Positions 8,675 through 15,252 of a stretch of DNA of 42,581 nucleotides are shown in pieces. Within the stretch, counting starts at the first letter, position 1. Each line of letters opens with the position of its first letter. A program made the translations under genes and the position numbers. The notes below the pieces were generated by a model, which had not been told where the DNA came from, did not search any database, and was given only the letters and a program-made list of their open reading frames with translations. This DNA is from Acidobacteriota bacterium (GTDB lineage: Bacteria; Acidobacteriota; Terriglobia; Bryobacterales; Bryobacteraceae), in contig CANIVU010000079.1 in assembly GCA_947470805.1 (NCBI GenBank), forward strand, positions 1 through 42,581, in the 5' to 3' direction.

Positions 8675-9643
8675 TTAGTATCCGCTCTTCTTGTCCACCA
8701 GATTCATCAGCGGTTCCCCGCCCTGGAACCGCTTCAGATTCTCCAGGAAGAACTGCATCGCCTCGTCCGTCCAAGTCGCGGTGTGGTCCGCGCAGTGGGG
8801 AGACAGCAGAACATTTTGCATCCCCCAGAACGCATGCCCGTCCGGCAGCGGCTCTTTATCGAACACGTCCAGCGCCGCGCCCTTAATCGTCCCGTTCTGC
8901 AACGCCGCGATCAGCGCCGCCTCGTCAATGACAGGCCCGCGGCCCACATTGATCACCACGGCCGACGGCTTCATCCCGGCCAACTCCGTCGCCCCCACCA
9001 ACCCGCGCGTCTCCCCGGTCAGCGGCGCCGCCACCAGCAGGTAATCACAACCCGCCATCATCTCCGCCCGCTGCGCGATCGAAAAGCTCTTCTCCACAAT
9101 CGGATCTTCTTCCGACAACTGCGGCCGCCGCCGGATGACGTGAATCTTCATCCCCAACGCGTGTGCCCGTACCGCCGCCGCCCGGCCAATCTCGCCGTAC
9201 CCAATCACGCCCAACGTCTTTCCGGCAACCATCTCCACATCAAACTGTTCCCACCGGGCCGCTTCCTGGTTCCGCACCATCCGCCGCAGATCCTTGGCGA
9301 AATGCAGAACCGACGCGACGACAAATTCGCCCAGCGACTCTTTGAACACACCGCGGCCGTTCGTCATCGGCACCGTACTATCGGCAAGCGCCGGGAACAG
9401 AATGCTCTCCAAACCAGCCGACAGCGAATGCACCCACTGTACCCGCGGCGCCATTTCCCAAACAGTCTTCAAGGGAAGCCCAGGCCCCATGCAGTAAAGG
9501 ATGCCATCGGCCTGTTCGGCGAGCCCGGCGAGCGACTCCACCGTATTCCCCACCACATAGTTCACATTCGAAGGCAGCTCGCGCAGCCATTTCAAGTAGG
9601 GCGCGCTCGGATTGGATACGACAAGCAAGGTCATTGTGGACAT
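8675..9643 (-). CDS. D-isomer-specific 2-hydroxyacid dehydrogenase
   Basis: A cytoplasmic NAD(P)-dependent enzyme of 322 residues from the ATG at 9643. The nucleotide-binding glycine motif is GVIGYGEIGRAAA, followed by an IRRR stretch that suggests NADP preference (inference). Catalytic residues are Arg235 in NVGRGP, Glu264 in DVFDKEPLP and His283 in SPHCADH. It oxidises a D-2-hydroxyacid or reduces a 2-ketoacid such as glyoxylate or hydroxypyruvate; substrate is not readable. Start choice is uncertain: TTG at 9652, ATG at 9643 (GGAG only 3 bases away) or ATG at 9634 (same GGAG 12 bases away). Confidence 0.93.
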   Translation of the reverse strand: MSTMTLLVVSNPSAPYLKWLRELPSNVNYVVGNTVESLAGLAEQADGILYCMGPGLPLKTVWEMAPRVQWVHSLSAGLESILFPALADSTVPMTNGRGVFKESLGEFVVASVLHFAKDLRRMVRNQEAARWEQFDVEMVAGKTLGVIGYGEIGRAAAVRAHALGMKIHVIRRRPQLSEEDPIVEKSFSIAQRAEMMAGCDYLLVAAPLTGETRGLVGATELAGMKPSAVVINVGRGPVIDEAALIAALQNGTIKGAALDVFDKEPLPDGHAFWGMQNVLLSPHCADHTATWTDEAMQFFLENLKRFQGGEPLMNLVDKKSGY

Positions 9644-9684
9644 TGTCTCCAACGTAGCACGTCACGTTATGACACACTGAAATC

Positions 9685-10368
9685 GTGGCTGATTTTTGTT
9701 CCTGTGGCGCACAGTTGCCTGCCGATGCCCGGTTTTGTCACCGTTGCGGCAAGCCGCTGTTCGCCGAACCGTCTCCTGAGATGGAAGAGGCTCCTGAGTT
9801 CGTCCATCCTCCCGGCATAGAGCACTCGGCCGACGATCTGCGCGCCATCGCCGCGGCGAGCGAGGGTCCCTCCGCGCCCGCGCCAATCAGTTTCCACAAT
9901 GCCAACGCCGTGCGCGCCGGCTTCTTCACCGCCATCATTATCTGGGTGCTGATGGTCATCCCCGTCGGCGGCGTCCCCGGCATGCTGCTGAAGCTCTTCG
10001 TGCTGCTCGGTGGTGGCTTCGTCGCCGTTATTTTCTATTCCAAACGGACCGGCCAGCGCCTGTCGATCGCCGCCGGCGCCCGTCTCGGTTGGATCACCGG
10101 CGTGCTGTTCTACGTCATCTGGATCCTCTTTTTCACTGTGACGATCCTCGTCCTGCAGGACCAGGGCGGGCTCCTCGAAGCCTACAAAAAACAGCTCCAC
10201 GATTCGAACGCCCCGGCGGAAACGGTTCAGCAGATCACTGAGATCATGCAGTCGCCGGAGGTCTTCGGCGCCATGATGATCCTCATGCTCGCCATGGTCT
10301 TCGTCGCCTTTACGCTGCCGATGATCCTGGGCGGCGCAGCAGCCGCGAAAGCGCTGGAGCGAGAGTAG
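9685..10368 (+). CDS. Zinc-ribbon membrane protein of unknown function
   Basis: A protein of 227 residues with a GTG start. The N-terminus has a zinc ribbon with Cys5, Cys7, Cys18 and Cys21 (CSCG and CHRCG), then an acidic/Pro-rich linker to residue 70, then four hydrophobic segments (IIIWVLMVIPVGG, LLGGGFVAVIF, GVLFYVIWILFF, AMMILMLAMVFVAFTLPMI). This layout of cytosolic zinc ribbon plus a four-helix membrane domain is common in Acidobacteriota but has no assigned role. Its 3' end overlaps the convergent EamA gene by 59 bases. Confidence 0.85.
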   Translation: MADFCSCGAQLPADARFCHRCGKPLFAEPSPEMEEAPEFVHPPGIEHSADDLRAIAAASEGPSAPAPISFHNANAVRAGFFTAIIIWVLMVIPVGGVPGMLLKLFVLLGGGFVAVIFYSKRTGQRLSIAAGARLGWITGVLFYVIWILFFTVTILVLQDQGGLLEAYKKQLHDSNAPAETVQQITEIMQSPEVFGAMMILMLAMVFVAFTLPMILGGAAAAKALERE

Positions 10369-11260
10369 TCCGGGATTTCACAATCAACACGCCGGCGAAG
10401 ATGATCAACATCGCCGTCACTTCTTTACGCCCAAACGGCTCGTCGTAGAACAGCTTCCCCAGCGTAACCGCCACCACCGGATTGATGTAGGTGTAGATCG
10501 ATACCAGCGACACCGGCAACGTCTCCAACGCGTAGATATAGGCGGAATACCCGACGATCGAACCGAACGTCACCAGCCAGACGATCCCGGCAATGCCGGT
10601 CACCGAAATCGTCACCGGCCGCTCCGGCACAATCAGCGCGGCGACCAGATACACAATCCCCGCGGCCATCTGTTGCATCGCGCCGGTCAGCAGCGGATGC
10701 GTCGTCGCCCGCCAGCGCCGCTGCAGAATCGACCCGGCATTCCAGGCAAACGACCCCACCTGCAGCACCAGGAATCCCTTCCACAAATTCGGGCCCATCT
10801 CGATCGCTCCATTCCCCGGCACAACCAGCAGCACTACCCCGGCCAATCCCACCAGCAATCCCACCACCACCGCCACCGTCAGCCTTTCCCCGTTCGGCTG
10901 CAAAGACTCCAAGCCCACCAGCCAGAACGGCGCCGTGGTCAAAAACAGCGCGGCCAGGCTCGACGGAATCCACGTCTCGGCAAAAGTCAGGCACCCGTTG
11001 GCAACTCCCAACAACATCAGGCCGAACAGGCACGTGCGAGCGATCTCGCGCCACTCCGGCAGCGGCCACCGCTTCCACCGCGCCCACGCCAACAACACGG
11101 TGCCCGAAACCAGAAACCGGATCGCCACCAGCAGCAGCGGCGGAAAACTCTCCAGCGCCATGCGAATGCCCAGGTACGTCGTACCCCAGAAAAAACAGAT
11201 CGCAACAAGGGCCGCGTAAGGAAGGAGATGCGTGCGCGAGCCCATTTGCCATTTTACCAT
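10310..11260 (-). CDS. EamA/DMT-family transporter
   Basis: A protein of 316 residues from the ATG at 11260 with about ten hydrophobic helices in two EamA repeats. The first repeat opens with ALVAICFFWGTTYLGIRMAL and the second has SIVGYSAYIYALETLPVSLVSIYTYINPVVAVTLG, both classic for drug/metabolite exporters of the RhaT/EamA type. The substrate is unknown. Starts at 11266 (GTG) or 11245 (ATG) are also possible; no clear ribosome site. The C-terminal 19 codons overlap the end of the convergent zinc-ribbon gene. Confidence 0.92.
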   Translation of the reverse strand: MVKWQMGSRTHLLPYAALVAICFFWGTTYLGIRMALESFPPLLLVAIRFLVSGTVLLAWARWKRWPLPEWREIARTCLFGLMLLGVANGCLTFAETWIPSSLAALFLTTAPFWLVGLESLQPNGERLTVAVVVGLLVGLAGVVLLVVPGNGAIEMGPNLWKGFLVLQVGSFAWNAGSILQRRWRATTHPLLTGAMQQMAAGIVYLVAALIVPERPVTISVTGIAGIVWLVTFGSIVGYSAYIYALETLPVSLVSIYTYINPVVAVTLGKLFYDEPFGRKEVTAMLIIFAGVLIVKSRTTLAPALSRLLRRPGSSAA

Positions 11261-11283
11261 CCGCACCGTCCGAATCCCGTTGT

Positions 11284-11289
11284 TATGAT
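11284..11289 (+). promoter_or_regulatory. Candidate -10 box (TATGAT) for leaderless PfkB gene
   Basis: TATGAT ends 6 bases before the TTG start codon at 11296, placing the expected transcript start on the start codon itself. Confidence 0.4.
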
Positions 11290-11295
11290 ATTGGC

Positions 11296-12228
11296 TTGAT
11301 TCTCACGCTCACACTCAACCCCGCCATCGACCGCAACGTCCAAGCCGATCGGCTCGTGTTCGAGGACCGTGCCTATATCCTCTCCACCAACGAAACCGCT
11401 GGCGGCCGCGGCATCAACGCGTCCATGGTCATCCACACCTTCAACTCGCCCACCCGCGCCATCGCCTGCTCCGGCGGCAAGGCCGGCAAGCGCTTCGAGG
11501 AACTGCTGGCCGATTCCGGTTTCCCCACGAACTACGTCCGCATCCGCCACAGCATCCGCACGAATCTCACCATCGTCGACAAGCAAGGCCTGGCCGTAAA
11601 GCTCAATGAGCGCGGCCCGCACATCCAGGCCACTGAACTCGCCCGTTTCGAAAAAACGGTGGCCGAGAACCTCGACGGCGCCAGTTGGCTGATGATCTGC
11701 GGCAGCCTCCCGCCCGGCGTCCCGGCGGACTTCTACGCCCGCCTCATCAAGCTCGCCCAGAAGGCCAACGTGAAGACGCTGCTCGATACCGATGGCGACG
11801 CCCTACTCCATGGCTTGGAAGCCGGCCCGACCGCCGTTGCGCCGAACCAGGCGGAGGCCGAGCGGCTCCTCAATCGGGCGCTCATCACCCAGGCGCACTT
11901 CCGCGAAGCCGCCCACCGCATCGTGCAGATGGGTGCGGAGTCGGTGATCATGTCCCTGGGCAGCCGCGGTGCCGTCGGGGCCACCGGAACACGCGTGGTG
12001 GAGGCTGTGCCGCCCATGATCGACGCCATCTGCGCCATCGGCGCCGGTGACGCATTGGCCGCGGCCTTCGTCTGGGCGCTATCGGAACAAAAGACGTTCG
12101 ACGACGCCGTCCGCTGGGGCGTCGCCTGCGGTACGGCGTCCGCCGCCCTGCCCGGCATCTCGTTCCCGACATTCGCGCAGACCGAAAAAATGCACAGCCG
12201 CGTCGAACTCCGCGTGGTTTCGGCGTAG
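11296..12228 (+). CDS. PfkB-family sugar-phosphate kinase (1-phosphofructokinase/LacC-like)
   Basis: A protein of 310 residues. It opens with ILTLTLNPAIDRN, the signature start of the 1-phosphofructokinase/tagatose-6-phosphate kinase branch, followed by AGGRGINAS (substrate loop), GSLPPGVP and the catalytic/anion-hole IGAGDALAA with Asp252. It phosphorylates a sugar phosphate using ATP in the cytoplasm; fructose-1-phosphate, fructose-6-phosphate and tagatose-6-phosphate cannot be told apart here. No phosphotransferase-system gene is adjacent, so a FruK role is not supported by context. The start codon is TTG; no ribosome site is apparent. Confidence 0.9.
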   Translation: MILTLTLNPAIDRNVQADRLVFEDRAYILSTNETAGGRGINASMVIHTFNSPTRAIACSGGKAGKRFEELLADSGFPTNYVRIRHSIRTNLTIVDKQGLAVKLNERGPHIQATELARFEKTVAENLDGASWLMICGSLPPGVPADFYARLIKLAQKANVKTLLDTDGDALLHGLEAGPTAVAPNQAEAERLLNRALITQAHFREAAHRIVQMGAESVIMSLGSRGAVGATGTRVVEAVPPMIDAICAIGAGDALAAAFVWALSEQKTFDDAVRWGVACGTASAALPGISFPTFAQTEKMHSRVELRVVSA

Positions 12229-12233
12229 GCGCC

Positions 12234-12725
12234 ATGGGCCGAAGAGCCGCCCTCGCTGCCGTGCTGTACCTCGTCAGCGCGGTGCTGCTGCTGAACGTGG
12301 CCGTCGACCGGATCCTGAGCGCATTCTGGAACGAGTCGATCCCGATACTGCAGTCAGCCGGAAAACTCCACTCCGTGAGAGATTCGATAGCCGACCACAG
12401 CCCACCCATAGAGCTGTTCTACCCGGTGTTCCTGGTTGCGCTGTTGCTCAACGTACCCGTTGCCGCAGTACTGTTCCGCCGCTGGCTGCCCCTGCGGAGT
12501 AGCGCGCTCTTCGTCATTGGCGCTGTCATGGGGCACGTCCTCATCTACCCTTGGCTGCTGCGCAACGTGGCGGCTCCGGTAATGATTCCGCTACCACCTA
12601 TCCACATCTATCAACTCAACGCCGCATCGGTTCTCGGCGCAGCCGTGCTCGCCGCCGTGTGCGGCTACCTCCGCCCGCCTCACTCCGCCGTGTTGACCCA
12701 CACCGCGAGCGCCTCCCGATCGTGA
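12234..12725 (+). CDS. Membrane protein of unknown function
   Basis: A protein of 163 residues starting 5 bases after the PfkB stop, so probably co-transcribed. Four hydrophobic stretches are seen: ALAAVLYLVSAVLLLNVAV, FYPVFLVALLLNVPVAAVLF, SALFVIGAVMGHVLIYPWLL and SVLGAAVLAAVCGYL. No family recognised. The last 46 bases overlap the end of the convergent gene at 12680. Confidence 0.65.
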   Translation: MGRRAALAAVLYLVSAVLLLNVAVDRILSAFWNESIPILQSAGKLHSVRDSIADHSPPIELFYPVFLVALLLNVPVAAVLFRRWLPLRSSALFVIGAVMGHVLIYPWLLRNVAAPVMIPLPPIHIYQLNAASVLGAAVLAAVCGYLRPPHSAVLTHTASASRS

Positions 12726-13300
12726 GCAGGCACAAACACCGCCTCCACTTGCGCGGCCAGCCGTTCTGACTCCGCCAACCCCACCGGATCATCGCCCCGC
12801 AGCCGCTCCACATCGCGCTCAGCCAGCGGCAGCAGCGCCACCACGCCCTGCCACCACGCGCACTCCGCCAACGCCTCCCGCAACACCGCGTCGCCATCCG
12901 CCACCGATACAAATCCGCAAAATCCTTCCACCCATTCCCTACGCACGCCCCCATCCCAAGTTGCCATTAGCGACGGCCGGAAACGGAACACCGGAAACGC
13001 AAACGGCCCCGATTCTTCCCACAGTTCAAGCACGGCAAACCGCGCGCGATCCGCGGCGAGGTAGTCGCGCACCCGCTCCTCCAGAAACGCCGTCAGCCCA
13101 CCATCAACCCCAAACCCGCCGCTCTGCTCCCCCAGATCCGCCAACGTCCCGTCCGCCACCCCCTCCGGCCCCGCCACCATCACCCGCCCGCCACACCGGA
13201 CCAACGGCGCCAACACGCCCGACCATAAGTCGCCCATCCTCTCCAAATACTCGGCCACATACGCCGATCCACCACGCTGGGCAGAAACCACTTTGATCAC
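12680..13300 (-). CDS. Conserved-looking soluble protein, unknown function
   Basis: A protein of 206 residues from a GTG at 13300. The stop codon of the gene upstream is embedded in TAGGAGGT, a near-perfect ribosome site, although its spacing to the GTG (about 12 bases) is long. No signal peptide or membrane span is visible; the protein is rich in acidic residues and Trp (FAVLELWEESGPFAFPVF, AECAWWQGVVALLPL). I do not recognise a family. It forms a two-gene operon with the membrane gene at 13317-13874, divergent from the HU/TIR locus. Confidence 0.65.
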   Translation of the reverse strand: MIKVVSAQRGGSAYVAEYLERMGDLWSGVLAPLVRCGGRVMVAGPEGVADGTLADLGEQSGGFGVDGGLTAFLEERVRDYLAADRARFAVLELWEESGPFAFPVFRFRPSLMATWDGGVRREWVEGFCGFVSVADGDAVLREALAECAWWQGVVALLPLAERDVERLRGDDPVGLAESERLAAQVEAVFVPAHDREALAVWVNTAE

Positions 13301-13316
13301 CCCGCCAATATACCTC

Positions 13317-13874
13317 CTACCGAACCGCCTGCCCCAACTCCCGCAACCGGTTCTCCGCCTCCTGCTGCCGCAACCCCTTCGGATACGCCGCCAGATACCG
13401 CTTCAAATTCGCTACCTCCTTCGCCGTATTCCCGGGCGCGAACTTCTGCAACTCCTTCCAAAGACAGATGTCCTGAAACCCCGCCACCTCCTCGCCGTAT
13501 GGCCCCTTCCCGTACTTCTCCACATACCCAGGCAAAATCTCACAGTTGCCTTGCTGGATCCGTTCCCAATTCGCCTTCTGCGCCTCCCGCTTCCGGTCCT
13601 CGGACTCCCTGGTTATAATGCGCAACGGCATAAAACAGAAAAACACCACGGCACATACCAGCATCACGATGTGTTTCCCCTCTAGTTCCCCCAGCGTCTT
13701 CCACCGCTCCGCCACAATCCCCAACAGCGCCCACGCCACCGCCGGCCCCCAGAACACCCGGACAAACTCCCCCACCGCCCCAAACCCGATGATGAAAATC
13801 GAACCCAGTCCCAGCACCGAACCCAGGAACACACTCGCTGCAATCCACAACGTAAACGGCAAGCTCCGACCCAT
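13317..13874 (-). CDS. Membrane-anchored protein with helical C-terminal tail, unknown
   Basis: A protein of 185 residues. The ATG at 13874 is chosen because GGAGGTG lies about 9 bases upstream; the frame is open to another ATG at 13916. Three hydrophobic spans (PFTLWIAASVFLGSVLGLGSIFIIGFG, VFWGPAVAWALLGIVA, IVMLVCAVVFFCFM) are followed by a charged, TPR-like helical tail (residues about 100-185) ending NLKRYLAAYPKGLRQQEAENRLRELGQ. No family recognised. It heads a two-gene reverse operon and shares its upstream region, including the 22-bp repeat, with the HU/TIR genes. Confidence 0.65.
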   Translation of the reverse strand: MGRSLPFTLWIAASVFLGSVLGLGSIFIIGFGAVGEFVRVFWGPAVAWALLGIVAERWKTLGELEGKHIVMLVCAVVFFCFMPLRIITRESEDRKREAQKANWERIQQGNCEILPGYVEKYGKGPYGEEVAGFQDICLWKELQKFAPGNTAKEVANLKRYLAAYPKGLRQQEAENRLRELGQAVR

Positions 13875-13950
13875 GAAAAAGACACCTCCATTTACGAATG
13901 CGCAGTAGCCATCCATCCTGGGTCACCCCCAAAAACACGCATTTTTGCCC

Positions 13951-13972
13951 CTGTGGAAAAGTCAGTCACAAG
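13951..13972 (+). repeat. 22-bp repeat, copy 1 (inverted partner at 42032)
   Basis: Contains TGTGGAAAAGTCAGTCAC with C on the left and AAG on the right. The same 22 bases occur on the opposite strand at 42032-42053. The part TGTGGAAAA is the reverse complement of TTTTCCACA, which fits a relaxed DnaA-box pattern (TTWTNCACA). It lies in an AT-rich spacer between two divergent transcription units. Flanking bases of the two copies do not match as a target-site duplication. Confidence 0.85.
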
Positions 13973-14086
13973 GGAAATCACTTTTTTTTCAAATCAACAA
14001 CCCACTCCATATCAACGACCTACAGCGTTTTTCAAAAATCCGTCGTCTCCGGTTACTAGTCAAGCACCCCGTAGGATGAAGGTGCC

Positions 14087-14302
14087 ATGAAACAGTCCGC
14101 CTTCATCCGCCGCTTCGCCCGGGCAACCGGCGTTACGCCCGCTGCCGCTGCTGATCAGCTTGATCACATCGTGGCGAACATCGTCGGCCGCCTTCGCCGC
14201 GGCCAATCCGCGAAAATTCCGGGTCTGGGAGCCTTCCCTGCCGGCGATCGAAGCCAATTCGATTTTGCAAAAGACACGAAAACCAGGAAAGGACCTCAAT
14301 GA
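14087..14302 (+). CDS. Short HU/IHF-like protein
   Basis: A protein of 71 residues. The sequence FIRRFARATGVTPAAAADQLDHIVANIVGRLRRGQSAKIPGLGAF follows the N-terminal half of HU/IHF proteins (two helices, then the G..v.ipGfG.F strand turn). HU is normally about 90 residues; the long DNA-embracing beta-arm is missing, so it may dimerise or bind partners rather than wrap DNA (inference). AAGGTG lies 2 bases before the ATG. Its stop codon overlaps the start of the HU-like/TIR gene (ATGA, 14299-14302), so the two are co-translated and likely act together. Confidence 0.8.
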   Translation: MKQSAFIRRFARATGVTPAAAADQLDHIVANIVGRLRRGQSAKIPGLGAFPAGDRSQFDFAKDTKTRKGPQ

Positions 14303-14845
14303 ATCGCGCCACCATGGACGAACTGGCCCGCATCCTGCGCCAGTGCCTGTCCGAAGGCCGCCGCGTCGAAATCGACGGCCTCGGAACCTTCCGCGCCGCC
14401 GGGGGGGGATTTTCACTTTGTCCCGAACAACCGCCGTCGCGTGTTCCTCGCCTACGCCGCCGAGGATGCCGCCAAGGTCGATCAACTCTACGACGCGCTC
14501 GCCGCTCGCGGCTTCGAACCGTGGATGGACCGCCGAAAACTGCTGCCCGGCCAAAACTGGCCGCGCGCCATCGAACGCGCCATCCGTGCGTCCGATTTCT
14601 TCGTGCCCTGTTTTTCCAATCTGTCCGGTGAAAAACGCGGCCGCTTCCATGCCGAACTGCGCTACGCGCTCGATTGCGCGCTCAACCAGCCGCTCGACGG
14701 GGTCTACATCGTTCCCGCGCGCCTGGAAGAGTGCCCCATCCCGCGCCAGATACAGGATCAACTCCAGTACGTCGACCTCTTCCCGGACTTCGACGCCGGG
14801 GTCGACCGCATGACCGAGTCGATGCTCCGCCGCAAGCCCGGCTAG
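14299..14845 (+). CDS. HU-like/TIR fusion protein, frame broken at a G8 run
   Basis: Read from the ATG at 14299, the frame gives LARILRQCLSEGRRVEIDGLGTF, a short HU-like strand-turn, then reaches eight G at 14401-14408, shifts and stops at 14631 (110 residues). Dropping one G continues it as GGDFHFVPNNRRRVFLAYAAED and on through a complete TIR domain: RVFLAYAAEDAAKV, ALAARGFEPWMD, LLPGQNWPRAIERAI, SDFFVPCFS, then HAELRYALD with the candidate catalytic Glu at 14654-14656, and QYVDLFPD, ending at 14845 (about 181 residues). Bacterial TIR domains commonly consume NAD or make signalling nucleotides in phage defence. The break may be a sequencing error, phase variation or slippage; an internal GTG at 14441 could also start a TIR-only product. 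Confidence 0.8.
14401..14408 (+). repeat. Mononucleotide run of eight G inside the HU-like/TIR gene
   Basis: Eight consecutive G preceded by GCCGCC. The full HU-like/TIR frame needs seven (or ten) G here. Such runs are prone to slippage in replication, transcription and sequencing. Confidence 0.95.
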
Positions 14846-14846
14846 C

Positions 14847-15224
14847 CTAGAGCTTCTTCTTGATCAACTCCACGTTCTTCGCATCGGGCGCCAATTCGAG
14901 GTACTTCGCGTAAGCCTCCTTGGCGCCTTTCATATCCTTGCGTTTCTCCAACGATTCGCCTAAACGCAACCACGCCTCGGGCAGTCCCGGATTCCACTTC
15001 GTGGCTTCCCGAAACCGGAAGGCCGCCGCCTTGAAGTTCCCCTTCTTGGCATAGAAGTTGCCGGTCTTCACTTCCTTCTCCGCCTGCAACGGATTGAAGA
15101 CGTACTCTTTGGCTTCCACCAATGTGGTGTCTTCCTCCGGTGGCTCCTGAGAGACCGCCGGGGGCTTCTGTGCGAAGAGCGCGAAGGACATCAAAAAGAG
15201 GGAAAGGCAAACACCGCGTGCCAC
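14847..15224 (-). CDS. Exported TPR-repeat protein
   Basis: A protein of 125 residues from the GTG at 15224, which opens a signal peptide (ARGVCLSLFLMSFALFAQ). The mature part has an acidic Pro-rich stretch, then two TPR-like repeats: FYAKKGNFKAAAFRFREATKWNPGLPEAWLRLGESLEKRKDMKGAKEAYAKYLELAPDA, described by its G/A/P spacing. TPRs mediate protein contacts; likely periplasmic or outer-membrane associated. The frame extends to 15311 but that part overlaps uvrC and lacks a signal. A TATAAT box sits 6 bases before the GTG, pointing to a leaderless transcript. It converges with the TIR gene, one base apart. Confidence 0.82.
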   Translation of the reverse strand: MARGVCLSLFLMSFALFAQKPPAVSQEPPEEDTTLVEAKEYVFNPLQAEKEVKTGNFYAKKGNFKAAAFRFREATKWNPGLPEAWLRLGESLEKRKDMKGAKEAYAKYLELAPDAKNVELIKKKL

Positions 15225-15230
15225 AATTGA

Positions 15231-15236
15231 ATTATA
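15231..15236 (-). promoter_or_regulatory. Perfect -10 box (TATAAT) for leaderless TPR gene
   Basis: TATAAT on the reverse strand ends 6 bases before the GTG start at 15224; the expected transcript start coincides with the start codon. The uvrC gene starts divergently 29 bases from the GTG. Confidence 0.5.
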
Positions 15237-15252
15237 GCGCCGGGCCGTGTTT

